NCBI GenBank assembly: GCA_964342305.1
Contig: CAYFGK010000152.1
Span: 1-14,519, forward strand
Direction: 5' to 3'
Source: DT-110 sp964342305
Lineage (GTDB): Bacteria > Bacteroidota > Bacteroidia > Chitinophagales > Saprospiraceae
DNA length: 14,519 nt
Under the pieces are notes generated by a model. The model had not been told where the DNA came from and made no database searches. It saw nothing but the letters and a program-made list of their open reading frames with translations. This document shows positions 1 through 7,909 of the stretch, piece after piece; the stretch's first letter is position 1, and each line of letters opens with the position of its first letter. The position numbers were made by a program, and so were the translations under genes.

Positions 1-97
1 ACGTAAACAAACAAACACACCCTCCTTAGCAAATCTGCTACAATCACTTCGTAGCGCCTATCATTAATCTACATCTACATTGCTGTAACGGTTCTTA

Positions 98-381
98 GCC
101 GGAAAATGCTCTTTTCCGGAATGTCATTGGTATGTCTTATCACAAGGCGCCTCAGCGCGATAGCTTTCGATGAAAGCGATGCGACTGTCGGGTTTATGTC
201 TGGTAAATAGTTTTTACCGGAAAGCCCTTGGTATGCCTGGTCATAAGGCCATTCGGAACGCCTTGGCTTTCTTTTGAAAGCGATTGGCCCGGGCTTGCTT
301 TGTCCGGTTGTCCGATAGCCTGGGTTGCACCAGGTCATAAGATCACCCAGAACGTCATAGTTTTCCCTCGAAAGCAATGCG
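98..381. repeat. Three degenerate ~100-bp hairpin-bearing repeat units upstream of susC
   Basis: Three diverged tandem units fill most of the leader in front of susC. Each has a GGTCATAAG-like box (139-146, 239-247, 333-341) followed by a small hairpin: GCTTTC/GAAAGC at 163-177, GCTTTC/GAAAGC at 266-281, and GTTTTC/GAAAGC at 360-375. Box spacing is 101 then 94 bp. The first two units also carry an upstream 8-bp stem with a 5-nt loop (99-119 and 200-220), again 101 bp apart; unit three has a shorter CCTGG/CCAGG stem at 319-334. The stems are kept while the primary sequence differs, as expected of an intergenic repeat or a structured leader. The rest of 1-437 shows no gene and no clear Bacteroidota promoter. 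Confidence 0.75.
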
Positions 382-437
382 CTTGGCAGGGCTATGCATA
401 TAGCTAATCCATTTATTTAACCAAATTATGGTAATTG

Positions 438-3416
438 ATGAAACAACTATTTTTTCTCACTTCCTTTCTTTTTTGGGGCCTCTTTGGTATGGCCCAGGAG
501 AAGACCGTAACGGGAACAATCACCTCTGCTGAGGATGGCTTGCCCGTTATTGGTGCCACCATTCTCGTCAAAGGTACCTCGACTGGTACCGCAACGGACT
601 TAGATGGCCAATACTCCATTACAGTTCCCGATGCAAATACGGTGCTCGTTATTTCCTATACCGGATTGAAAACCCAGGAAATCACAGTGGGTGATCGCAC
701 CCAAATTGACGTTACGCTGGAGAGCAGTATTTCGGTTCTCGACGAGGTCGTCATTACCGGATACGGCTCGCAAGGCCGGCGGGTATTGACCAGCTCGGTG
801 AGCTCGGTGGATGCCAAGGATATTGAAAACCTCCCCACGCCCAACGTCGATCAAATGATGCAGGGGCGTGCTGCCGGCGTGCAGATCAGCTCCAATTCGG
901 GAACACCGGGTGGCGGTATGTTCGTGCGTGTACGCGGTACTACCTCCATTACCGCCGGGAGCGATCCGCTATACGTGGTGGACGGTATCCCCATTACGAC
1001 CAACTCTCTCGAAGCTGAAGGAGTGGGTGGTCAGGTTACCAGCCCACTTTCGGATATCAATCCCAGCGATATAGAATCTATTGAGATACTGAAGGATGCC
1101 TCGGCAACGGCAATTTACGGGGCCCGTGCAGCCAATGGGGTGGTAATTATTACGACTAAGCGGGGATCGCGAAGCCAAAACGCCAAAGTCACCCTGAATT
1201 CCTACTACGGAATCCAGAATTACTGGAAAGATCCACAGGGTCAACTCGTAAATGCCCGGCAGTTCGAAGAACTTCGTAACGAAGCGGCCGTCAATAACGG
1301 CGGTCAACCCATTTACCCCAATCCGGGCAGCAGCGGGAACGATACCGAATGGGCTTCTTTATTATTCCAGGATAATGCGCCGATGAGCAATATCGACCTG
1401 TCGATCTCCGGTGGTAATGACCGCGTCCGCTACTTTATTAGTGGTAATAACTTCAATCAGGAAGGTATCATGCGCAACCAGGAATTTACCCGCCAATCGG
1501 GTCGGGTTAACCTCGATTTCAATGCGTCGGATAAAATCAAGATTGGAACCAGCGTATTGTACTCCCGCACGCAACGCGTCCGGGCTGATAACGACGACAA
1601 CATATTTGGCGGATTGGGTGGAGCATTTTTCTTCCCGCCCAACCTTCCCGAGCGGCAACCCGATGGGTCTCTCACCAAATTTTCCATTTTTGAGAACCCC
1701 ATCGCCGTAGCCGAACTTCAGGACCTGCGCATGAACGTTAACCGCGTATTGGCCAATGTCTACGGACAATGGGATATCGCTCAGGGCCTGACCTTTAAAA
1801 CCAGCGGTAGCGTCGACTATAACCAAATCAAAGAAGATGCTTACTGGCCCACCGAAATGAACGAAGGCGCTACGGTCGGCGGCCTGGCCCGTTCCACGGT
1901 TACCCTGGACGATAACCTCATCTGGGAAAACACCCTGACTTACCAAAAAGGCCTCGGTGGTGAACACTTCCTGACTGCCCTTCTGGGACAGTCGGTCCAG
2001 TTCTCCGACAACGAGCGAACCCAAGCCACGGGGCAGGGCTTCCCCAGTAACGATTTCCGACGGATCACTTCAGCAGCTACCCAATTTTCTACCTCTACTG
2101 GTAGCGAATGGGGGATTTCATCCTACTTCGGACGCCTGAATTATGATTTCGCCGGTAAATACATTGTTACCGTAAACGTACGTCGCGACGGTTCTTCCCG
2201 TTTTGGTGAAGACAGCCGCTGGGGTACTTTCCCATCCATCGGTGTGGGCTGGCGCTTATCCGAAGAAGAATTTATGCAGGGCAGCTTCTTCGACGAACTC
2301 AAACTGCGGGCCAGCTACGGTGTTACCGGTAACCAGAACGGTATCAACAACTTCGCAGCACGTGGCCTCTGGACCGGTGGTGCCAACTATACCACTACCC
2401 CCGGTACCCAGCCACAGCAGCTCGCTAATCCCGACCTGAAATGGGAAACCACCCGCCAGATCAACGTGGGGCTCGATATGGGTGTCCTGAATGAGCGCCT
2501 GGTATTTACGTTCGACTGGTATAATAAATATACCGAAGACCTGCTCTTGAACGTACCCCTGCCTCCGACCACCGGTTTCAGCAGTCAGTTCCAAAACTTT
2601 GGTGAAATTGAGAACCAGGGCTGGGAATTGGGTATTAACGCTACGCCCGTTCGCACCAGTGACTTCAATTGGAATATTAGCTTCAACGTGGCCCATAATG
2701 AAGCTACCGTTCGTAAACTGTTTGCTCCGATTGAGATCTATAACCGGAGTCCTTTCCGGCTGGAAGAGGGTCAACCTCTGTTCTCCTTCTGGTTCCACGA
2801 ACAGCTCTCGGTGGATCCACAAACGGGTGATCCCATCTGGCGGACAGTTAATGGTGACTCCCGCACAGAAACCTTCAACCCCAACCGCGACCGGTTCTTC
2901 GTGGGTGATGCTCAACCCGACCTGTTTGGTGGTATCACCAATAATCTGACGTATAAAGGATTTGACTTCATGATGTTCTGGCAGTTCAGCCTCGGAAATG
3001 AGCAACTGCACTGGAATCGCTTTTTCCAGGAACACGGTGGTACCCGTAACACTGGCTTCATGGTCAGTCAATTGGATCGCTGGCAGCAACCGGGAGATGT
3101 TACCGACATCCCACGCATGACTGCTGCCAACTATGCCGGTAACCTTCGCCCCTCACGCTTTGTGGAGGATGGATCTTACCTGCGGCTGAAGAACCTGGCC
3201 ATCGGGTATACCCTGCCAAATGACCTGACCAGCAAGTGGGGTATCGCCAAACTGCGCCTCTACATTACCGGTCAGAACCTCATTACCATTACCGATTACA
3301 CGGGGCTGGATCCCGAATTGACTGGTCCGGCTTCCAACCAACTGGTACAGGGAATGGAATTCTACACCTTCCCTCAGGCACGAGTCTGGACGGGCGGTTT
3401 CACCCTTTCCTTCTAA
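438..3416 (+). CDS. SusC-family TonB-dependent outer-membrane transporter
   Basis: This is a 992-residue outer-membrane import channel of the SusC/RagA family. It moves oligosaccharides or other oligomers into the periplasm using TonB energy. A signal peptide ending in GLFGMAQ (residues 1-20) is followed by a carboxypeptidase-regulatory-like domain (about 24-95; VTGTITSAEDGLPVIGA), a TonB-box-like segment LDEVVITGYG (101-110), a plug domain with VRVRG, LYVVDGIPI and the SusC hallmark ILKDASATAIYGARAANGVV (218-237), then a long beta-barrel ending in the aromatic terminus GGFTLSF. Length is normal for the family. ATG 438 is chosen because the signal peptide starts there; the adjacent in-frame TTG at 435 is less likely. 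It lies 20 bp before its SusD partner. No sigma/anti-sigma pair, hybrid sensor or glycosidase is present here, so the substrate cannot be named. Confidence 0.97.
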   Translation: MKQLFFLTSFLFWGLFGMAQEKTVTGTITSAEDGLPVIGATILVKGTSTGTATDLDGQYSITVPDANTVLVISYTGLKTQEITVGDRTQIDVTLESSISVLDEVVITGYGSQGRRVLTSSVSSVDAKDIENLPTPNVDQMMQGRAAGVQISSNSGTPGGGMFVRVRGTTSITAGSDPLYVVDGIPITTNSLEAEGVGGQVTSPLSDINPSDIESIEILKDASATAIYGARAANGVVIITTKRGSRSQNAKVTLNSYYGIQNYWKDPQGQLVNARQFEELRNEAAVNNGGQPIYPNPGSSGNDTEWASLLFQDNAPMSNIDLSISGGNDRVRYFISGNNFNQEGIMRNQEFTRQSGRVNLDFNASDKIKIGTSVLYSRTQRVRADNDDNIFGGLGGAFFFPPNLPERQPDGSLTKFSIFENPIAVAELQDLRMNVNRVLANVYGQWDIAQGLTFKTSGSVDYNQIKEDAYWPTEMNEGATVGGLARSTVTLDDNLIWENTLTYQKGLGGEHFLTALLGQSVQFSDNERTQATGQGFPSNDFRRITSAATQFSTSTGSEWGISSYFGRLNYDFAGKYIVTVNVRRDGSSRFGEDSRWGTFPSIGVGWRLSEEEFMQGSFFDELKLRASYGVTGNQNGINNFAARGLWTGGANYTTTPGTQPQQLANPDLKWETTRQINVGLDMGVLNERLVFTFDWYNKYTEDLLLNVPLPPTTGFSSQFQNFGEIENQGWELGINATPVRTSDFNWNISFNVAHNEATVRKLFAPIEIYNRSPFRLEEGQPLFSFWFHEQLSVDPQTGDPIWRTVNGDSRTETFNPNRDRFFVGDAQPDLFGGITNNLTYKGFDFMMFWQFSLGNEQLHWNRFFQEHGGTRNTGFMVSQLDRWQQPGDVTDIPRMTAANYAGNLRPSRFVEDGSYLRLKNLAIGYTLPNDLTSKWGIAKLRLYITGQNLITITDYTGLDPELTGPASNQLVQGMEFYTFPQARVWTGGFTLSF

Positions 3417-3436
3417 CCACAAACACAACGAATACC

Positions 3437-4795
3437 ATGAAAAAAACTATTTATATCCTTTGTATTTCGATGCTGGCCTTCTCTTGTGAAGCCGTATTCG
3501 ATGTCGAGCCCGAAGCGTCTATTTCTGACGAAGGGGCAATAACCAATCTCAATAGCCTGAATGCTGCCCTGGCGGGTTTGTACAACCAATTGCAGGGAAA
3601 CTATCTCCAGGGTGAATATCAGATCGCTGCCGCAGTAAGTTCTGATGTAGCACAAAGTGTAGGTACCTGGGATTTTTACCGGGAAATGGACACTTACGTA
3701 GTTAGCCCTGACAATGTCGAAGTAACGGACTTGTGGGCTGCTATGTACGAAGCCGTTAACCAGGCTAATAACATTATCGAAGGTGTTGGTAATGTGGATG
3801 ATGCTACTCCGGAAACCCTCGATCAGGCTCTGGGGCAGGCTTATTTTGCCCGCGGTATGGCTTTCTTTGATCTCGCTCGACTGTTCGGCGGGGTTCCGAA
3901 TGCGTACGGTGAGCTGGGCATCGCCCTGCCGCTGGAACCATCACGGGCACCTCAGTTGTATAGCCGGGCTTCCCTGGCGGAAACCTGGTCCCAGATCGAA
4001 TCGGACCTGACCAATGCACTTGATCTGCTACCCGAGAGCGGCTTCCCCGCACGGGCCAGCAAACCAGCTGCCCGGGCCATGTTGGCTCGCTACCACCTGT
4101 ACATGCAAAATTACGGACAAGCGTCTGATTTTGCCGGACAAGTGATTGATGATTCCAATTTTGAATTGATCGATGATGTTGTGTCCATATACAAGGTCAA
4201 AAATACTGCCGAAGCTATCTTTGAACTACAGTTCGATGCTACCGACGCCAACAGTATTCGTACCTGGTATATCCCTGGCGCCCTGGGAGGTCGCGGTGAC
4301 CTGGCCGCCCACGATGAGTTCTACAACAGTATTCCCGATAACGACGAACGAAAGCAACTGTTTGCCTTTGATGAGTCGTCCATGTTCTGGTATCCTACCA
4401 AGCACGAAACGCCGGCAAATGCCGACAACCTTCAGATCATTCGGATGGCAGAGATGTACCTGACACGTGCCGAAGCCGATTACCTCGGTGGCGGTGGTGA
4501 CCCACTCACTGACCTGAACGCCGTGCGAACTCGTGCCGGGCTGGATCCTCTTGCGGAGATCAGTAGCCTCGATGATATCCTCGACGAGCGAAAGATCGAG
4601 TTCTGCTTCGAAGGGCACCGCTGGTTCGACCTTACCCGAACCGGGAAAGCATTGGATGTATTATCCTCGGTACCCCGCAGCAACTCTCCGGGAGCACCGG
4701 CCATGCTAAATACCCCGGGACGCCAGGTTTTCCCTATTCCGAATGCCGAGCGCAACGCAAACCCGGAAATGCAGCAGAACCCTGCATATAATTGA
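3437..4795 (+). CDS. SusD/RagB-family substrate-binding outer-membrane lipoprotein
   Basis: This 452-residue lipoprotein is the surface lid that captures substrate over the SusC channel. Its N-terminus MKKTIYILCISMLAFSC gives a lipobox with the lipidated cysteine at residue 17. The body has the helical TPR-like SusD fold (QAYFARGMAFFDLARLFGGVP; KPAARAMLARYHLYMQNY). The C-terminal family signatures are also visible: IRMAEMYLTRAEADY, LNAVRTRAGL, and ERKIEFCFEGHRWFDLTRTG. The ATG at 3437 is preferred over upstream in-frame codons because it gives a correct lipoprotein signal and does not overlap susC. The 20-bp gap implies co-transcription and co-translation with susC. The substrate is unknown. 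Confidence 0.97.
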   Translation: MKKTIYILCISMLAFSCEAVFDVEPEASISDEGAITNLNSLNAALAGLYNQLQGNYLQGEYQIAAAVSSDVAQSVGTWDFYREMDTYVVSPDNVEVTDLWAAMYEAVNQANNIIEGVGNVDDATPETLDQALGQAYFARGMAFFDLARLFGGVPNAYGELGIALPLEPSRAPQLYSRASLAETWSQIESDLTNALDLLPESGFPARASKPAARAMLARYHLYMQNYGQASDFAGQVIDDSNFELIDDVVSIYKVKNTAEAIFELQFDATDANSIRTWYIPGALGGRGDLAAHDEFYNSIPDNDERKQLFAFDESSMFWYPTKHETPANADNLQIIRMAEMYLTRAEADYLGGGGDPLTDLNAVRTRAGLDPLAEISSLDDILDERKIEFCFEGHRWFDLTRTGKALDVLSSVPRSNSPGAPAMLNTPGRQVFPIPNAERNANPEMQQNPAYN

Positions 4796-4814
4796 TTCGA
4801 TTCTTCCCTTATTA

Positions 4815-4842
4815 GCAGAGGCGCCCTTTCGGGCGTCTCTGC
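4815..4842. terminator. Hairpin between convergent susD and rtcB
   Basis: A 12-bp stem with one G-T wobble (4815-4826 with 4831-4842) and a TTTC loop sits in the 51-bp gap between susD and rtcB. Only short A/T-rich flanks follow on either side (CATTTAT on plus, TAATAAG on minus), so the U-tract is weak. Its position between two convergent stops favours a bidirectional terminator. Confidence 0.7.
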
Positions 4843-4846
4843 ACAT

Positions 4847-6241
4847 TTATTCCGCCATCCGCACCACCTTCGGGTGGAAAGTCCCTAATACCTCCACCAA
4901 ATCGCGCTGGTGTTCCATGACCGCGTGAATGTCTTTGTACGCAAAGGGTACCTCATCCATACCACCACCGATCAAATCCACATCGTGCTTTTTCAGCGCC
5001 TGTTTCAATTGCTTTTTGGTGAAGCTTTGGATCGCCTTGCGGCGCGACATTTGTCGACCCGCCCCGTGGGAAGCTGATTGGAGAGCGTCCACCACTCCTT
5101 TACCGCGCACCAGAAAAGCCGGTGCCGTCATGGAACCGGGGATGATCCCCAGCACGCCTTTACCGGCCGGTGTGGCTCCTTTACGGTGTACGATCAGCTC
5201 GCTCCCATCCGGAGCGGTTTCCTTCCAGGCGAAGTTGTGGTGGTTCTCAATGGTGACGATCGGCTCCAGCCCCAGCGCACCAGCCACCCGACGGTGAATA
5301 TGGTGGTGACAGGCCGAGGCGTAGTCACCCGCCAGGTTCATCGCCAGCCAGTATTCCTGCCCCAGCTCACTGTCGAGATCCAGCCAGGCCAGGTGTTGCG
5401 CCTCCTTGGGCAGCGGCGTTTGCTCCATGGCCAGTTTGGTGTAGTGGTTGGCGATATTGGCCCCTAAACCACGGGATCCCGAGTGCGACAACAGACCAAT
5501 ATAGGTGCCCGACGGCAATCCGTTCTGCGGGTCATCCAGCGTAACCTCCCCGAATTCTACGAAGTGATTACCGGAGCCCGAGCTACCGATCTGTTTGATG
5601 GCTTTTTGGCGTAAGCCCTTCACCGTCGGAATCTCTTTGAATTCCGGACGATCGAAAACAGGGTCCGACATCGGGCGATCAAATGCTTCGCGACCAAAGC
5701 GCGTATGCTCCCCCAGCATCTTCACGAACTGCGACCGGTCTTCCGACAGTTTGGAAACCGGCAGATCGTACACGGTCAGGCACATCCGGCACCCGATATC
5801 CACCCCTACTCCGTAGGGAATGATGGCATTGCGGGTCGCCAGTACCCCACCGATCGGGAGTCCGTACCCGTGGTGGGCATCCGGCATCAGGGCGCCTGCC
5901 TCCGCTACGGGCAGACGCATAGCCACCTCCATCTGCTCGCGGGCATTGGCGGCGATGTGCTCACTACCGTAAACGCGGTAATCAACTCCGGTCTCCCGCA
6001 AAGCGATCTCCGGGTTCTCCACGGGCTCGGCATCCCGCAGTTTTTCCACTACGGAACCCAGCACCTCATCGTCAGCATAAGCTTCCGGATCTGCCAGCAT
6101 AGCTTTCAGGATGGTCAGCGCATGTGGCTTGCTATTGAATTTGTAGTGGCGCTGCATCTGGGTAATAGCCAGCCCCACCGCCGGTCCCTGCTCGAACCCG
6201 ATCTTCAGTAAATCCTTTCCGCGTAGTTTTAATTTAGCCAT
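4847..6241 (-). CDS. rtcB: RNA-splicing ligase RtcB
   Basis: This 464-residue protein is the GTP- and Mn-dependent RNA ligase RtcB. The family joins 2',3'-cyclic-phosphate or 3'-phosphate RNA ends to 5'-OH ends in the cytoplasm, in tRNA splicing or RNA repair. All landmark motifs are present: MPDAHHGYGLPIGG (119-132), metal-site GVDIGC with D148 and C151, GNHFVEFG with N225, H226 and E229, SHSGSRG with H253, ENHHNFAWKE with H334/H335, HRKGATPAGKG (352-362), and SHGAGR with H392, the expected guanylated histidine. No catalytic residue is missing. It is the last gene of a minus-strand operon, 54 bp after a nucleotidyltransferase. No RtcA cyclase, PrfH or RtcR regulator lies in the window, so the damage signal or substrate RNA is unknown. 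Confidence 0.98.
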   Translation of the reverse strand: MAKLKLRGKDLLKIGFEQGPAVGLAITQMQRHYKFNSKPHALTILKAMLADPEAYADDEVLGSVVEKLRDAEPVENPEIALRETGVDYRVYGSEHIAANAREQMEVAMRLPVAEAGALMPDAHHGYGLPIGGVLATRNAIIPYGVGVDIGCRMCLTVYDLPVSKLSEDRSQFVKMLGEHTRFGREAFDRPMSDPVFDRPEFKEIPTVKGLRQKAIKQIGSSGSGNHFVEFGEVTLDDPQNGLPSGTYIGLLSHSGSRGLGANIANHYTKLAMEQTPLPKEAQHLAWLDLDSELGQEYWLAMNLAGDYASACHHHIHRRVAGALGLEPIVTIENHHNFAWKETAPDGSELIVHRKGATPAGKGVLGIIPGSMTAPAFLVRGKGVVDALQSASHGAGRQMSRRKAIQSFTKKQLKQALKKHDVDLIGGGMDEVPFAYKDIHAVMEHQRDLVEVLGTFHPKVVRMAE

Positions 6242-6295
6242 TGGTTTCCTTGTTCAGGGGTGCAAACAGGGATGACCCGGTGAATAGTTCCGGTA

Positions 6296-7087
6296 TCAGG
6301 CGGGAAGTTGATAAATAGCCCTCAGCGCTTCAGTGGTCTTAGGGTTGGGTTCTTGCTTTCGCAAAAAAGCAGAGACGACCCGATCGACCGCAGCGGCCAG
6401 CGCGGGCTTATCCCGCTTAATGGCCGCGACACAAAGATCCAGATCCGGACTATACCGGCCTTCGCCCACCAGCAGGGAACCACCCCGACCACGCAGCAGG
6501 GTTTTGATGAGTTGCTGCTGGTTAGCGGGCGTTGGCTTTTGCCGAAAGGCTGACCAGTCAGCTTCCACCCAGCGACGTTCCAATACCAGATCCAATGATA
6601 AGGGGACCGGAGGCAAGGCTTCGCGTATGTCTTCACCCCATACGGGAAGGGCCTGGGTTTTGAGCACCATGGCTACCCGGGGATGTACGTAGGCCTTGTT
6701 GGGGAACCAGTCGGTTCGGATGTATTCTACGGGAAATGGGAGTCCCTCCTTCGCTGAAGCTTCGGCGGGCGGAGAGGGAATGGGGGAGTTGGGGAATTGG
6801 TGAATGGGAGAAAGGGGGAATAGGTTACCATTAATTTCCTGCCAGCGTATTTGCTCATCAGACCGGACGATCGCCACCGTATCCAGATCGGAAACATCGG
6901 CAACCCACTGTCCGCGGGCAGCACTGCCGCGCAGGCATACGCTGACCAGGCTTTCGCCAAAAAGGGACTGGTAATACCTTACCAGATCGGGTACCAGGTC
7001 AGAAACGGGCCGGGGGACAAGCTCAAGCCGGGTAGGATTGCCGACCATTCCCTGCTGATTGATCGGAAAGAACTGCCCTACGTACAT
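6296..7087 (-). CDS. Pol-beta superfamily nucleotidyltransferase with repeat-derived insert
   Basis: This 263-residue protein would transfer a nucleotide to an unknown acceptor. It has the nucleotidyltransferase signature LRGSAARG (52-59), then SDLD with metal ligands D67 and D69, and a plausible third carboxylate in VEYIRTDW (E121 or D126). An AMVLKTQALPVWGEDI block (139-154) and a helical C-terminus follow, as in small, mostly uncharacterised MNT-like proteins. Residues about 90-117 are Pro/Ser-rich and are encoded by an 8-bp tandem repeat and a hairpin, so they are probably an inserted loop. ATG 7087 is 2 bp past the stop of the upstream membrane-protein gene, implying coupled translation; M14 (7048) is an alternative start close to the domain. 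Its position before rtcB suggests an RNA-related role, but substrate and reaction are not visible. Confidence 0.85.
   Translation of the reverse strand: MYVGQFFPINQQGMVGNPTRLELVPRPVSDLVPDLVRYYQSLFGESLVSVCLRGSAARGQWVADVSDLDTVAIVRSDEQIRWQEINGNLFPLSPIHQFPNSPIPSPPAEASAKEGLPFPVEYIRTDWFPNKAYVHPRVAMVLKTQALPVWGEDIREALPPVPLSLDLVLERRWVEADWSAFRQKPTPANQQQLIKTLLRGRGGSLLVGEGRYSPDLDLCVAAIKRDKPALAAAVDRVVSAFLRKQEPNPKTTEALRAIYQLPA
6744..6823. repeat. Six-copy 8-bp tandem repeat plus imperfect hairpin inside a coding region
   Basis: Positions 6776-6823 hold six consecutive octamers on the plus strand: GGGAATGG, GGGAGTTG, GGGAATTG, GTGAATGG, GAGAAAGG and GGGAATAG. Next to them, 6752-6767 is a near-perfect palindrome centred on GAAGCTTC, inside a longer imperfect stem (CCCTC at 744-748, GAGGG at 774-778). 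This looks like intergenic repeat DNA, yet it is read in frame as residues about 90-117 of the nucleotidyltransferase. Six octamers equal 48 nt, or 16 codons, so the frame survives. Confidence 0.85.
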
Positions 7088-7089
7088 GA

Positions 7090-7311
7090 CTAACCCATTA
7101 TTTCTTTGATGTGCAAAACGATATTGACCAGCATAATGGCCATCAGGGCCAGACCACCATAGCGCATCCAACCTTTATTCTGGGACCGGAAATCATCCAT
7201 TTTCTTCTGGACCGCGGGATCTTTGGCGCGCACCTTTCCGAGTGCGTACAGGTATAAATACAATCCCAGACCAAACAGGAGGACTTCAATGACCAGACTA
7301 GCAGCTTGCAT
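7090..7311 (-). CDS. Small two-helix membrane protein, function unknown
   Basis: This 73-residue protein is not recognised as a named family. Two hydrophobic segments are clear, about residues 5-24 (LVIEVLLFGLGLYLYLYAL) and 52-68 (GGLALMAIMLVNIVLHI). The charged linker between them (KVRAKDPAVQKKMDDFRSQNKGW) would lie in the cytoplasm by the positive-inside rule. It is 21 bp after the asparaginase-domain gene and 2 bp before the nucleotidyltransferase start, so it is very likely part of that operon. The tight packing and a plausible membrane topology support a real gene. Any functional link to RtcB is speculative. Confidence 0.65.
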   Translation of the reverse strand: MQAASLVIEVLLFGLGLYLYLYALGKVRAKDPAVQKKMDDFRSQNKGWMRYGGLALMAIMLVNIVLHIKEIMG

Positions 7312-7332
7312 AGAAAAAAATTCAGGTACTCA

Positions 7333-7821
7333 TTAAATCTCCTCAAAATAACCCGTTTTCCGGTTCTTTTGAACGGAATCCCAATTGAAACAACGCCCGT
7401 TCATGACCACGTAGACGCCGGCGGGCAGATTCTGCACGAAAGCCAACGCACTGCCCAGATTGAAAAACCCATCGGAAGAAGTTCCAAATGCGTAGGGGAT
7501 CATGGCACCGGTCAGGACAATGGTTTTGTTTTCGATCTGGCTTTTGGCCAGGTAAGCACCGGTCTCGGTCATGGTATCCGTGCCGTGGGTGACCAGGATC
7601 TGGTGAGCTTCCGAACGGCGGCAGTTATGGGCGATGATCTCCCGGTCGGCATCCGTCATTTCCTGGGAATCGATCATCATCAGGGTTTTCACATCCAGAT
7701 CCAGGGCGCAGCGGCCCCGTTCCAGCATAGCCTTGACGTGAGTATCCTTAAAAAAGAGATTGCCGGTGATGTAATTGTACTCCTTATCAAAGGTACCTCC
7801 GGTAATAAAGATCTGGATCAT
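7333..7821 (-). CDS. Short asparaginase-domain protein (N-terminal domain only)
   Basis: This 162-residue cytoplasmic protein matches the N-terminal catalytic domain of type I/II L-asparaginases, enzymes that release ammonia from asparagine. MIQIFITGGTFDK gives the first nucleophile-region threonine (T10). VTHGTDTMTETGAYLA gives the second threonine-aspartate pair (T81-D82). LTGAMIP follows at 103-109. Classical enzymes are about 330 residues with a C-terminal domain that is absent here; short single-domain relatives exist in Bacteroidota, so this need not be a truncation. In-frame codons extend up to 7926, but that would run through the upstream terminator and palindrome; ATG 7821, which gives the domain's normal first strand, is preferred. 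It is the first gene of the operon leading to rtcB. Activity is uncertain. Confidence 0.88.
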   Translation of the reverse strand: MIQIFITGGTFDKEYNYITGNLFFKDTHVKAMLERGRCALDLDVKTLMMIDSQEMTDADREIIAHNCRRSEAHQILVTHGTDTMTETGAYLAKSQIENKTIVLTGAMIPYAFGTSSDGFFNLGSALAFVQNLPAGVYVVMNGRCFNWDSVQKNRKTGYFEEI

Positions 7822-7842
7822 GCGGGTGTGCGTTGTGTCCCG

Positions 7843-7850
7843 CAAGTATA
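7843..7850 (-). promoter_or_regulatory. Possible Bacteroidota -7 element for the asparaginase-rtcB operon
   Basis: Read on the minus strand this is TATACTTG, one mismatch from the Bacteroidota -7 consensus TAnnTTTG. It lies 21 bp before the ATG and just after the terminator of the preceding operon. A convincing TTTG -33 box is missing, so this is tentative. Confidence 0.3.
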
Positions 7851-7860
7851 GGTAAAAAAC

Positions 7861-7890
7861 ATTGCCCCGGACAGAATTGTCCGGGGCAAT
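7861..7890 (-). terminator. Strong intrinsic terminator of the M16 operon
   Basis: A perfect 13-bp stem (7861-7873 with 7878-7890) closes on a 4-nt loop. On the minus strand it is followed at once by GTTTTTTAC, a U-rich tract. It lies 50 bp past the stop of the second M16 gene and directly upstream of the asparaginase-domain gene, so it separates the two minus-strand operons. Confidence 0.9.
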
Positions 7891-7909
7891 ATGAAGGGAT
7901 ACCATGCAT

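Noticed and set aside
75..377. 100-codon open frame on the minus strand in front of susC
   Set aside because: It lies wholly in the hairpin repeat units, has no recognisable domain, and its internal similarity follows the DNA repeats.
1362..3089. Long minus-strand open frames (220 and 277 codons) opposite susC
   Set aside because: They are antisense shadows of a strongly conserved SusC barrel, with no domain and no independent gene context.
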